Notes under the pieces: generated by a model | Database searches by the model: none | The model's input: only the letters and a program-made list of their open reading frames with translations | What the model was told of the DNA's origin: nothing | Translations under genes and position numbers: made by a program | Origin: Chara braunii | Taxonomy: Eukaryota > Streptophyta > Charophyceae > Charales > Characeae | DNA length: 28,934 bases | Assembly: GCA_003427395.1 (NCBI GenBank) | Contig: BFEA01000012.1 | Location: 3,192,658-3,221,591 of the forward strand | Reading direction: 5' to 3' | Part shown: piece by piece, positions 1 to 10,447 of the stretch | Layout of the letters: every line of letters begins with the position of its first letter | How positions within the stretch are numbered: position 1 is the first letter of the stretch

Positions 1-70
1 CGAAGGAAACCCAAGAACAGAGAAAAACGGATAAAGAAATAAAGAGAAAGGGAAGCAAAGAAGAAGATAG

Positions 71-125
<55 letters not shown>

Positions 126-320
126 AGAAGAAAGGAAAAAGAAGGAGATAAAAGGGGATCGGAAACAAGGAAGGGAAAGAGTGAGAGAAGAAACAGGTGG
201 ACAAGAAGAAGGCAAGCAATTACTTATGAATTTGAGTTATCCATAGGAGGAAAGGAAGGATCAATCAAGATAAGGATAGAAGAAGAAACACGAAGGGAGA
301 TTTAAAATGGAGACTCAAGA
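1..320. other. Purine-rich leader tract
   Basis: The first ~300 bases are almost entirely A and G on the + strand, with few pyrimidines, and no gene was recognised. The skew reverses after about 400-480, where the coding part of the DIRS-like element becomes pyrimidine-rich on the + strand. The tract may be the 5' non-coding part of that element, but the element's left end may lie outside the window. Such asymmetric tracts can form triplex DNA, which is only a possibility here. Confidence 0.5.
71..123. repeat. Homopolymer A53
   Basis: There are 53 consecutive A within the purine-rich tract. It could be a retro-inserted poly(A) tail of something lying left of the window, an expanded homopolymer, or a run of uncertain length in the assembly. 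No gene overlaps it. Confidence 0.9.
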
Positions 321-524
321 GGAAGGGGGGGATTACCAAGAAGAACTATTGGGATATTTACTCATCTATCAAAGGAAAGGAAGTCCAATAACAGCTCAAG
401 AAGGCGTAACTCAATGAAAAGAACATTCTATCTAAACCAAATTAACGATCACTAATTACCCAATCAACTATTTATCACATCGAAAACCCCAGATTTTTTA
501 TTGCTCAATGTTGTTACTGTGCAG

Positions 525-1745
525 ATGGATCATTTGCTGAAAACTTTTCTAACTGCCTCTGGCCCCCAGTCTGTCATTGGAGCGGAAATTTATGTCGTGC
601 TTCCTATACTGCCCCCTGCCTTCTCACCTGCTAAAATCATTGATTGCATCAACTCCCTCGCCCATGACATCTCCGATCCCCTCTTCACAATTCAACCTGA
701 AAATTCTGATCAATTGCACAGAGTTCATGCCCTTGCAATCAAAATGAAGAACCCAATTCCCCCTCCACTGCCCCAACCACCCGTACCCACCTCTCCACCC
801 CCCCCTATCAGATCTAATCCACAACTCTTTCTCAATTCCTCAGAACCCTGCTCTTCCTCATCTAATCTTCCAGCTTCAATCACCATCGAAGCATTTCAGC
901 AACTCAAGCACCAGTTGCTCCTCAAGGAAGAAAAGAATCGGATATCCATTCAAAAACTCCAGGAGCAGTTACTTCAGCGCGATGAAGAAAACCAGGCTCT
1001 CACTCAACTCTACCAGAAAATTCATTCGGAGATGGACGTCATTCTTGGCAAGCTCAATGAGAAATCTCAACCAGCGTACGAGGAGTTATCCGCCTACAAA
1101 AAGTTTTTTGTCTCGCCGTTCTACCATTCCCAGATTGAAGCTTACATCCGCTTCTTGGCAGTCAGCATGAATTACTCGTATTATCCTATTGGGAAATTTG
1201 TGGCCTCGGATTTCGGTTCAAGAGTAGCCGCTATTGCCAAGGACTGCCTAGACTCCCGTATCACCAAGGAAATCAAATCCCAATTGTCAAAGGCCATGAG
1301 GGAGGGCATGGACAAGGCGCTTCCACTTATCAACTCCGAATTCAATTACTGCATGAACGTCGTCCGCAGAGAAGCTCACAGGTAAGTAAGGGGTCATCGC
1401 CCCGACCTATCTATTTTATCGCCCTGGACTGCCAATAAGTCCACACCATTTGCGTACAAGGGTTTATCTTCCATTCTCTTTTTATGCAGGTTGGGATTAT
1501 CTGAAGCTGATTCATTCCTCTATCGCAAGAAGGAAAATCACTCCAAGTCTGATGATCATAAGAAGACTTGCTCCTCCAAGCGTCACTACGAGGATGACAG
1601 GGACCGGGGCTATGACTACTTCCGCGCTTCCAAGAAGGCCTTCATCGACCAGCATGACCAGTCTCATTCCACCCCCAAAGGCTTTACTCGACCCTCCAAA
1701 TGGTACCCCCTTCACTATTCCCTTCATTCCAACCATTCTCATTAA
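525..1745 (+). CDS. Gag-like coiled-coil protein of the DIRS element, two exons joined at 1381/1490
   Basis: The ATG at 525 is the first in an open frame that stays open to 1382. Reading straight on gives a stop at 1383-1385, but that lies just inside a consensus donor. Joining 525-1381 to 1490-1745 keeps the frame (an Arg codon is split AG|G) and gives about 370 aa. The product has a Pro-rich stretch (roughly residues 78-96), a Gln/Glu/Leu-rich coiled coil (roughly 125-185), a folded-looking segment rich in aromatic residues, and a charged Lys/Arg/Asp/His tail from exon 2. Position upstream of RT and the coiled coil fit a DIRS ORF1 with a structural RNA-binding role. No zinc knuckle is present. 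Sequence identity to any known gag is not recognised. Unlike the pol genes it has no premature stop if spliced. Confidence 0.6.
1382..1489 (+). other. Predicted 108-bp spliceosomal intron inside the gag-like gene
   Basis: The donor reads CAG|GTAAGTA and the acceptor ends TTTTTATGCAG|G, both close to the eukaryotic consensus, with a pyrimidine-rich stretch before the acceptor. Removing it restores one open frame across both flanking exons, and the upstream frame otherwise terminates 1-3 bases into the intron. Introns are unusual in retrotransposons because the element copies itself through RNA. An intron would survive if unspliced genomic RNA is the template. Confidence 0.65.
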
Positions 1746-3732
1746 TCTTTCATCCATCCCCTCAACCCAAGATCTTCACACTGACCTATTCGTTTTTCAA
1801 GAGCCGTCCTCTTGGCTTCGCAGCCCTGATAACTTTTTCGCCGCATCATCATCCCACCATTTCTCAAACTGGTCACTCCTACGCTTCTCCACCTCTAGAA
1901 GATTCTCTTACTATGTTCTCCAACGGATCCAGCATGGCGTTCAAATTAACTTCAAGGGTTCATCGCACGTTCCAACCTCTGAGGCCATTGAAGTCCGTCG
2001 AATGGTAAAAAAAATATTCCCTGCCTCCTCCTTCAAAAAGGCTTTGCGTTGCAATTCACCACCACCGCTCCATATTCCCAATCACGTCAACCCACCCCAC
2101 CACTGTGATTTCATCTCTTTAACAATAACTCAACTCGTTTCTTCCAAAGTCATCGAAATATCTCTCAATCCTATCGTAATTAATCCCGTCTTTGTAATCG
2201 AGAGTTCATCAAAAACTAGATTTATTCTGGATGTGCGTTTTGTCAATCTTTTTGTCACCTTCCCAAACTTTCATTATGAAACAATCGATGACTTAACTGC
2301 TCACCTATCCGGTTCCCCTACCAAAAACTTCCTTTCCTATTTCGACATAAAGAATGAATACTATCACATTCCAGTGCATCCTCTTTTCCGTCTCTATCTC
2401 GCCTTTCAATGGAACGACATTACCAACAGTTTACAACCCTTTGCTTCGGCATCCCATCTGCATGTTGGATCTTCACAACGATAATGCAAGAAGTAATGGT
2501 CGAAATCTGCCTCCACAAAGTTCACATTGCCTCTTACATCGATGACTCAGCTCTTGGTCACAATGACCTCCCAACTCTTATCTAGCAAACCTTCAATTAC
2601 GCCGTCCTTCTACACAACCTCGGTTTTTTTATAAGTCTCCACAAGTGTTTTTTCCTTCCTTCTCAATCTATTTGTTTCCTGGGTTTCAACATCGACTCTC
2701 ATTTTAAACGCATAAAGGTACCCGAAGACAAAATCATTAAGATACCTAACCTCATTCAAGACACCAAATCTAATAACTCTTGCAGATCTATAGCAAAGCT
2801 TGCTGGTAAACTCACATCACTCTCAAGAGTCTTCCTTCCCACCCTCCTATACCTCTCTTCACTTTATGAGACCATCTGCCCGTCTAATTGGGACTCTTCT
2901 GTGACGATTTCCTCTGACCTTATCAACAACCTTCTCTGGTGGGTTATTCACTTGTCGTACCTCCCAGGAAGGGACCGTCCGCCCCCCAACACTTACTATT
3001 TTTACTGACGCTTCCGCTTTCCAAATCGCTGCTATCATACACCCCATCAACTTGCAACCTCTCTCACTAAACCAATGTCTCCCCTCTTACCTTCTTCAAT
3101 CCTCCTCCACGCATAGAGAACTGTTCGCAATTTTTCAAACCTTCCGCTTCTTTGCCACGTTTCATCCTCATCTCTTACCCTCCGCCTCTATCAAACTTCA
3201 CACCGATAGTCAAGCAGCTTCGACACTTCTCTCCTGGATGAAATCCACAAATCACGATTTCAACCCGTGGCTAAGGGACATAGCTTCTTTTATCATTTCC
3301 TTTGACGCAATTCTTTACCCAATTTAGATACCTAGATCCCTCAATGTAGACGCCGACCTATTATCTAAAACAAAGGATAATACATATTCAGGCCTCACCA
3401 ACCATATCAAGAATACCATCTTCTCAGAGTTAGGAGTGTCAATTATAGACCTATTTGCCTCAAATTTCCATCATGTATACCCCACCTTTATCTCAGGAGA
3501 TTGGTCAGTTAATGCTTCCCTAATCGACGCCCTCTCCTTGGATTGTAACTCCCTCCCTTCGCACCTTTATAGGTATGCCTTTCCCCCTGCCGTGCTCCTC
3601 CATCACGTACTCTCTAAAATAAGTGTCAACCCTGCTCCTTACCTTCTCGTCTTACTCGCATCCAAGAAGGCCTCCTGGTATCCCCGTATTCTCAATCTCA
3701 ACATTGTCAACAGATTCACCATCCCCCCATGA
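1746..3732 (+). pseudogene. DIRS-type reverse transcriptase-RNase H, frameshifted
   Basis: The RT part begins in frame 1 (open from 1450, overlapping gag exon 2) and contains fingers/palm motifs such as FDIKNEYYHIPV at about 2341-2376. The frame shifts near 2412-2430. The next frame holds the catalytic YIDD box (2535-2546) and a DIRS-like LGFNIDS segment (2679-2699). A TAG interrupts it at 2583-2585. The frame shifts back at a C run near 2981-2987. RNase H follows: TDAS with Asp at 3007-3009, Glu of THRE at 3118-3120, Asp of HTDSQ at 3205-3207 and Asp of NVDADLLSK at 3355-3357, so all four acidic residues remain. A TAG lies at 3325-3327. Downstream, DLFASNF and YAFPPAVLL match the DIRS-order region after RNase H. 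The coding strand is strikingly poor in G. Confidence 0.88.
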
Positions 3733-4914
3733 GGCTCCCCCTTCTCCTGCTTCCCCAACCCCCGTGTCAGCAACCTCATTCTCAATCCTGGAATCCTTGG
3801 CCTCATAACAATTTTCATCCCCATCACTCCTTCGTTTCCATCCCCGCTTCATCCCATATCCATATCGCATAAACGTCCCTACCTGACTCCACGTACCCTG
3901 TTGCATCATCTCTCCCAAACTCCACCCTTCCTCAATACCCGCTTGTACCCCTCCTATTATAAAACTATGACCACTCTCCCCCTCAAAAACCCGAGCCGCT
4001 TCAAACCACTTCTCTATACGCTTATTAAAAACCCCTCCGCTCATTGGACCATCCCCACGCACCGGCCGGAACACATAACCACTTCGCAAATATTGCCCCA
4101 CTCGCTCATAACTAGCCATCATTTCAGGCAACCATCCCAGGAAGGTTTCCTCCTCACTCATTGGATCCCGCAACCGTATCATAAACCAACTGCCTTGCCG
4201 ATCAGTCTTTGTAATTCCAGGCCCCGCTATCCCACGCTCAAAATCAATCTCCTTGTACTGTAATCTCAACCCTTCCCCGCATCGCTGCCAGCTCTCCCAC
4301 AAGTACAAGAACGCGCCCCCATCACGATAAGTTTGTGCCTCTGTATATCCCTTCATAGCTTTCATTTCCTCTCGTATATGCCTTATCACTACTCTCAGTT
4401 TTTCCCACTGCATTGGCCGCGCAGACTCCTCAATTACACCTCTCTGTAAACTATACTCTCGATATGATTTTCTAAACACCTTTACTCTACTTCTCTAACA
4501 TGGATCATTCTCCCCCTCCCTGCCAAGCAATCGGAAACATCCACTCAAACAGTTCACCACGACAACAACTGTGGAAGGCGACACCATCGGAAGCCCCTCA
4601 GCGTTTGAAGTCCGGCATCGACTCTCGATTTTAACCAGCCACTAGCCGCTTAAGAAGGACAAGATATCAAGGTCGCAGCAAGTCATGTAACTCCTTCCAA
4701 TCTCATTTCTTTCAAGCCATTCATTCAAAGCAAGCAACATCTTCTTCATTCCGCTCTTCCATCGCCTCCCAACTCTGAACTCTCTGATTATGGCGCTACT
4801 CCACTCAAGGCCAGCTATGTACGTTCCTTCAACTGAGGGAGTCGCTCGCTTCTGCCTCCAACCGCCATCACTTGTTCGCTCGTTCCACCATTCCCTGCAA
4901 GACGACGAAGTCAC
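3652..4914 (-). pseudogene. Tyrosine recombinase (integrase) of the DIRS element, opposite strand, two internal stops
   Basis: A single minus-strand frame runs from 4914 to 3652 (about 420 codons), broken only by TAG at 4639-4641 and 4495-4497. An N-terminal SAM-like domain is visible (DILSFLSG just before the first stop; FRLLGREG between the stops), and then the catalytic core. The first catalytic Arg is in SWQRCGE (4282-4284). The HxxR box reads HSFI at 3958-3969, so the second Arg is Ile (one base change from an Arg codon). The Tyr nucleophile is probably in FMRYGY (3862-3864). Recombinases of this kind insert the circular DNA intermediate without a DDE integrase. The C-terminal ~25 codons overlap the end of the RT-RNase H gene tail to tail, and the final Gly/Glu-rich part may be non-functional extension. 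The first in-frame Met is uncertain; an acceptor-like CTTGCAG|G lies near 4900. Confidence 0.82.
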
Positions 4915-4950
4915 TTGCGGGAAGATGGAGGGATGTGGGTTGGCTTAGGA

Positions 4951-5052
4951 GGTGTGCGGGTTTGCGGCCCACCTTCCTGACTCGCTCCTATGAGATCTGG
5001 CATCTTCTGCGGCTTCATCTTTTTCTGCTTTATTTGGAACAGTCCTGGGAAG
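4951..5052 (+). repeat. Direct repeat, copy 1
   Basis: About 100 bp match 5594-5685 at roughly 85% identity with one short gap. The shared core includes CCCACCTTCCTGACT and CTTCATCTTTTTCTGCTTTA. It lies immediately beyond the N-terminal end of the recombinase gene, so it may be a terminal repeat of the DIRS-like element. Confidence 0.75.
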
Positions 5053-6300
5053 CATTGTGCTAAGTCAAAAAAGGACCGAGAATTCAAGGGGTTCCAGCAA
5101 CCACTTCAGTTCCAACCGTCCGGTTATTCCGGTTGGCCCCCCACATCGGCACCGGTTCTGGGTATCCGAACCAACTGAGATCACATTCATGCATTTTCAA
5201 CATCTACGACTATGCAGGACTTTTGTTTCAGTCATCATGACATTCAACGAAGATCAACGAGTCACAAGACAAACAGTCAAAATCTACGGAGTTCCACCTT
5301 TTGACCTACGGAGTCCCATCGGGAGACGTGACACTCACCCATGTTGAAGAACGACCTCGCCAACCCGAGTGGTACCACTGCCTTGACCAGAAACAGTATA
5401 AGTGACAGGGGTCTGGCCTGTCACTACAGCTTGTGTTGTCTCTCGCGCTGCACCCTCCAGACTGCGCCCGCTCGCAGCACTCATTGCATATGCAAACCTG
5501 CACAGGAACACAAGGGGTCAGGTCCTACGGAGTGCGAGTCGATTCTCCTCGCCTTTTTGGCGAAGCACGCCCGCCTGCCCTCGATTTCCCCGTGGTGTAT
5601 GGGCCTGCAGCCCACCTTCCTGACTTGCTCCTATAAGATTTGTGGCTTCATCTTTTTCTGCTTTACTTCGAACAGTCCTGGGAAGTACTTGGGTTTTTTC
5701 TCAAAATATGCGAAATGCATGCTTCAGCATGACAACCGTCAGAGAAGGGAGTCCCATCAGGCACACGAAGGGACTCCCTCGCAGTGAGACTGCAACAGTC
5801 ACGTACCACTCTGTCCTCATTAGGCATTGGCTGGGTGGGGAGCAGGGGGAGGAGACGGGAGGGTTAGTGGGGCGGCAGCGCTTTCAGCCTGCTTCCCATC
5901 TTGGGAAATGTAACGTTTCCATTTTTCTTTTTTTTAAGTCTTTAAAATTATTTTTCTTCCTTTTTTTACAGTGCCGCACAGGTCCAAATAGGCCATGACT
6001 GGTGTGCTAGTGGAACCGTGCCCCAGCGTTCGTTCGGGTTACCCTGCATAGGACTGTAAATGAACGTGTCGCTGATGGGGGACCCGGAAAACTCGCGGCC
6101 GAAACCGCGTACGTGGACCAAAACAATCGAACGCACTCATAGGAAGCCCCATTCATCTGAACGTCAGTTTATGTGCACGAAAATGGAGCGTTCATGCAAA
6201 CCACAGATCCAAACACACGTCCATATTTAACCCGTTAGGAATCAAAAGTGTGACCCTAGGACCCAATGTACGTGGCCCGCAAGATACGTCAAGGCACATA
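5053..6300. other. Non-coding stretch between the DIRS-like element and the LINE
   Basis: Apart from the second direct repeat, a small hairpin at 5112-5136 (CCAACCG...CGGTTGG) and a T-rich patch at 5927-5968, nothing is recognisable. Short open frames on both strands overlap one another and look like chance. The part next to 6300 is probably the 3' untranslated end of the minus-strand LINE, but no clear poly(A) tail (poly-T here) marks its end. Confidence 0.5.
5594..5685 (+). repeat. Direct repeat, copy 2
   Basis: This is the partner of 4951-5052, about 640 bp downstream in the same orientation. In PAT-like DIRS elements split direct repeats flank the coding part, so this pair could be the right-hand B1/B2 repeats. 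The corresponding A repeats were not found within the window. Confidence 0.72.
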
Positions 6301-8758
6301 GAGTCAGTCCTGTTCTGATTTCACGTTAGGCCGATGCAGACCTGATAGAATCCACTCATCTGACCAGGTGAACGCTTCCTTAGTGAACCTGTTCCAATGC
6401 ATAATCCACCAATCCCAAATTCTTCTGGATGCAGGGCAGGAGATCCATAAGTGCCTATTGTTTTCCCAAGGCCATCTACAGCGAGCAAAGATTGTCGAGA
6501 TCTGCATACCTCTATTCACCAGAGACAGGGCCGAGGCAGCGGCCAGATATGTTTGTAGCCAAACTATACTGGCCAATTTCTGAGACGGCATGCACTTGAA
6601 TTGCCTCCATAAAAAAGATAACTGGTCTTCAGAGATCATCAACAAATCTCCTTCCGATCTTCTCTTGGTCACAACCGCGACAGGAGACTTCTCCACAGAG
6701 TTCCGTTGGAGTGCAACACCCACCTTGGCCTTATAAGCCTCTAGCGTGACACTTCTGAATTTCTGGTTGACCTCCCAGCCCACTGTCATAGAATCCACTG
6801 TTGCAAGAGCCAGGGGTTTCAACCCCATTGGAAGGGTGGCCGACCATCTAGAGCCACGAACACACCCGGACTTAGATAACTGCAGTTTGACCACAACTTC
6901 TTGCATCCCTTCCAAGGAATTTAGTCGAAGAGGAACAAGCTTTTGTACAAGCTCCTTGGAAAATTCCACATTATCCGGAACATGCCATTCAATAGCCTTC
7001 TAACCCTCCTCTCCCAAATCATCAGTAATATGAAAGATGTTGTCCGGCGCAGAGGCAGGATCTTTGAGCCAAAGACCAGAAGGGGGGATATGAATATCAG
7101 TTAGCAAGTAGATCCAGGCACGCGGAATGGCCTGTTGAATTTCTCTTAGCCTACTAGAGACCTGACGCAATCTATATAAGTTCAACTTAAGATCTTCCTC
7201 TGAGCGCCAGTCTCCTTTTCTGGAATCCCACAAGTCAGCTAATCTTACCACACCTCTCCCAATCCAGGCCCTGCCAAAACACCCAGTTGCCTCTCTTGCT
7301 GAAAACTCCTCGCCACGCGAGTCCCTGATCAATGGGTTTTCGAAGATAATCTGGTTCAAGACGGCCTCTTTAGACTGAGGGTGCTCTCTTACTGTGGAAA
7401 ACAACTTTCTCCAGGCCAACAGAATGCTCTTCCAAAAATTAGACTTCGGTTGTTTCTGCACATAAGACTTGGTTAGAAAACAAGCTAAGACATCCTCCTT
7501 TCTGGCCAACTCTCATTCGTCCCGCAGAATATGTAAGGCAAGACGAAGCCATGGCGTACACTCATTGGAGAGCAAAGCTTTGATTGGCCATTTCACCAAA
7601 AGAGCAAGATTCTGCTGACGGGGGTCTAGAATCCCCAACCCCCCTTCATCCTTAGGGAACGTTATGGTTTCCCAGACTATCTTTGATAAAAACCCGCTTT
7701 GTGGATTGCCTTCTGGTTTCCACAAGACGCTAGCAACCGACCTCCTAACCTTCTTATAAGCATCATCTCCCAAGAGATGGACAACCAGAGAGTACCAAAG
7801 GACCGAGAACGCTGCTGAATTGATGACAAGAGCTCTCCCCGGGAGGGACAAATGACGCAGGGAGCTCCATAACGACAAACGATTTAGCACTTTTTCTTGC
7901 AGAACCGGATCCTGAAATCGTGAGTTATCAGACAAAGACACCTGCACCCCCCAAAACCGATCTGAAGTGTCTGCATGCACTTTCCTTAGTCCCCAATTCA
8001 CACCCAGAGAGAAAGATTCAGGCAAAATATACACAAATTTATTCCAATTAATGAAGGCCTCCGAGAGTTCACAGTAAGTATTCAGAGTTTTCCTTAGAGT
8101 CATCAGATTAGAGCGAGAATTCAAGCAAGCCAGGGTCAAGTCGTCAGCTAAAGCACACCCTTTCCATTGAGGTTGATTTTTTAAAGTTAGCCCTTCAATG
8201 CCTTGATTTGACCTCACGTTGTCCAACAAAACTTCCATGTGGACCACAAAGAGCAGTGGCGCCGGAGGACAGCCCTGTCTCAGCGAACAGGTTAGAGAAA
8301 AGGGAGGCGACAATTGACCGTTTACCATGACTGCAGCGGAAGCACTTGAGTACGTAATTGAAACCCATCTACAAAAGTTAGGGCCAAAATTCATATGTAG
8401 CAAAGTAGTCATAACGAACGCCCAGCCCACTCAATCGTAGGCCTTCTCCATATCCAGGAGAAGGATCGTCATATTCCGATTCTCTTTAGATATTATTTCC
8501 AAGGCTTGCAGTGTACAAACAATTTTGTCCATTATCGACCTGTGCTTCACAAAGGCGCCTTGTTCCATTCCGATTATTGCTAGTAAGTATTTGGCGAGAC
8601 AAAGGGCTAGAACTTTCGCTAGGAGTTTGTAAGAGACATTTAATACCGATATAGGTCTCCAGTTCCGGATGTCTGACTTCTCTCCCTTTTTATGCATTAG
8701 TATGATAATCCCCTTCATCATTGTTTTTGTCAGATTACCCCCAGTAAGGACTGCATTG
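6301..8758 (-). pseudogene. LINE ORF2 3' portion: reverse transcriptase, thumb and zf-RVT, three in-frame stops
   Basis: One minus-strand frame runs from 8758 to the stop at 6301-6303 with no frameshift, interrupted by TGA at 8428-8430, TGA at 7510-7512 and TAG at 6997-6999. The RT fingers show NWRPISVLN, the first catalytic motif is LLLDMEKAYD just before the first stop, then SLRQGCPPAPLLF, and the catalytic box reads LADD where LINEs normally have FADD or YADD (both Asp kept). The C-terminal end has a zf-RVT-like region with HLWISCPASRRIWDWW (about 6400-6450). The N-terminal endonuclease and the start of RT are not in this piece. It is contiguous in sense with 21193-22102, from which it is separated by the LTR element. 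Each stop is one C-to-T step from a sense codon (CGA or CAG). Confidence 0.9.
8683..8758 (-). repeat. 76-bp LINE segment duplicated at the other side of the LTR element, left copy
   Basis: This LINE segment (encoding the NAVLT...MMKG region of RT) is repeated at 21193-21268 with 5 mismatches in 76, all transitions. It ends where the left LTR begins. It behaves like an abnormally long target-site duplication. Confidence 0.85.
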
Positions 8759-9523
8759 TGACGAACCACTTTCTAAAACGCGCGACTTTCTGCGCGGTTG
8801 CAATGAAGGGTCCTAAGTTGGGAAGGTTGGGCCAATCACGGGAGATCGGGATCGGTGGGAAATTGCATCAGTGTCCTTGCTTTTTCGTCCTTTTTTTCGT
8901 CGCTTCTTTTCGAATGGCTGGGTTCGGAGTTGGGTGTGTCATGGGACGGTCGGTTGATTGATTGGTTGGTCGGATGGCTGGCGTGCCACCGCGCGCGCGA
9001 TTAATAAATGTTGACGTCGTTTCCTTTGTTTCGGTTCCAAACTTTTGGGCGCGGACATCGCGCGGGAATTTGCTTCGTTCTTTTTGAATTTTCCTTTTCG
9101 AATTTTGTCAAGCCCCGACGGCTCTCGGAATTTCGGACTTTTTCTTCTAGCATTTGTGCCTTTTGCTTCCTCGCATTAGATAAGAATTTATAAATTTTGT
9201 AATTAGGATTTCCTTTGCCGCGAGACGCTTTTTGCTTCTTCATGCGGCTGCAACGGAACTCTGATTAGTCGGCGCCTTTAATCGTGTGTGTAACTGTAAC
9301 TTTAGGCGGGCGCGATTGTAACTGTATCTTTCTTCTTGTGCTTCGTCTTTCCCGCCCTCCTTCTCTTTCTTTTGCTGCGTTTTTGGTAGCCGCGATCTGC
9401 ATGATCGGACCGATGCGTGGAGAGCGGCTACGTCCCCTACGCCGCGATCAGACCATGCAGAGATAGGCAGTCCCTCCCTCTTCCCTTCTTCTAATCCCGT
9501 GTTCTTCGCGCATGCATGCACGC

Positions 9524-9529
9524 TATAAA
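9524..9529 (+). promoter_or_regulatory. TATA box in the 5' LTR
   Basis: TATAAA in the context CACGCTATAAATTCC is preserved in both LTRs (partner at 19525-19530). It is the only clear TATA box in the LTR and would place transcription start about 30 bases downstream, near 9555. Confidence 0.65.
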
Positions 9530-10447
9530 TTCCGGCTGCGGGATTAGTTAACTCTCTTAACCAGCTGTTGGAAGCTCAGGGTTGAGAAGTGAGTAGAGCA
9601 GGAGTCGGACAACCCCCAAACGCGCGGGGTTGACGCGGGCCACGACGAACTGTGGGCGTGGGCGAACCTGACGGGTGCGGGAGGACCAAGCGGGGTGACG
9701 ACTTCGTGGGTTGGTGCGCGCCGACGGACTGTCCGCATCGGAGAAGAAGAGAGAGAGGAAGAGAGAGTTGAGATTGATGGACGCGGAGTTGCTGTTTTCT
9801 TTTATCTTTTCTCCCTCTTGTTTCGTGTATATAAGTTTTGATTTCGGCTCTGGGCGGTTTGCCCGATTTTTGTTTATCAGAATTTGGAATTGGGTTTTTG
9901 CTCACACTTGTCATTGCGATTTCTCCCACCTCCGAGGCTCTATGGGTATGATTGTTGAATGTATGGATGTATGGATGCCATGATTGATTGCTTATCTTTC
10001 TACCGGATCCTTGTCTTTGTTTTTTGTTTGTCGCATTCGATGCACTCGTGTGTAGAATAGGAATTTTGTGCAATCGATAATCCTGTCCTTGTCTTTGCTT
10101 GTCCTTTGATCGAGCTGTTGTGATCGTTGCATCTTGCATACTCAGAACATCACGGAGTAATTAGGCGATCCGATGCTGGGCTTGGCGAACGTCGCGCAAG
10201 GACACGTGTAAAGCGCGGTCTGAGTTGCGCACTTACCTGTATCCCCGGGCGTCGACTCATCAGGACCATCGATTGCAGATGCCCTGTCCGATTGGGAGTG
10301 GCCATCTCGGAATCCGCAGTGGCACAGTCGTCCCGCACGAGCACGCGTAAGTCCGACGCCATTCGCGTGGCCTGCACGTGCTCGCATACGGCGACCACGA
10401 TCGCCACGGACCCGCCCTTAGGCAACTCATAATACCGCAATGACACA

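Larger units (their letters stand above)
480..5690 (+). mobile_element. DIRS-order (tyrosine recombinase) retrotransposon, decayed, with inverted recombinase gene
   Basis: This interval carries the DIRS set: a coiled-coil gag-like ORF (525-1745), RT plus RNase H on the + strand (about 1746-3732), and a tyrosine recombinase on the minus strand (4914-3652) instead of a DDE integrase. The region after RNase H has the DLFAS and YAFPP-type motifs I associate with DIRS-order pol proteins. The opposite orientation of the recombinase recalls kangaroo of Volvox carteri, from memory of the literature. No methyltransferase domain was seen. The outer limits are uncertain: the left end may precede the window, and the right end is placed at the second copy of a ~100-bp direct repeat, which could be part of PAT-like split direct repeats. 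RT, RNase H and recombinase carry stops or frameshifts, so this copy is probably dead. Confidence 0.85.

Noticed and set aside
2583-2585. TAG followed by CAA as a viral-type readthrough signal in the RT frame
   Set aside because: The following bases do not fit the CARYYA readthrough context and other nearby frameshifts show that the gene is simply decayed.
5341-5787. 148-codon + strand open frame between the direct repeats
   Set aside because: Two other frames over the same interval are also open, composition is irregular and no motif is seen.
10127-10446. Open frames on both strands in the LTR near 10127-10446 and the equivalent 20174-20493
   Set aside because: Frames are open on both strands at once in GC-rich DNA, begin with non-ATG codons, and change between LTR copies without coding constraint.
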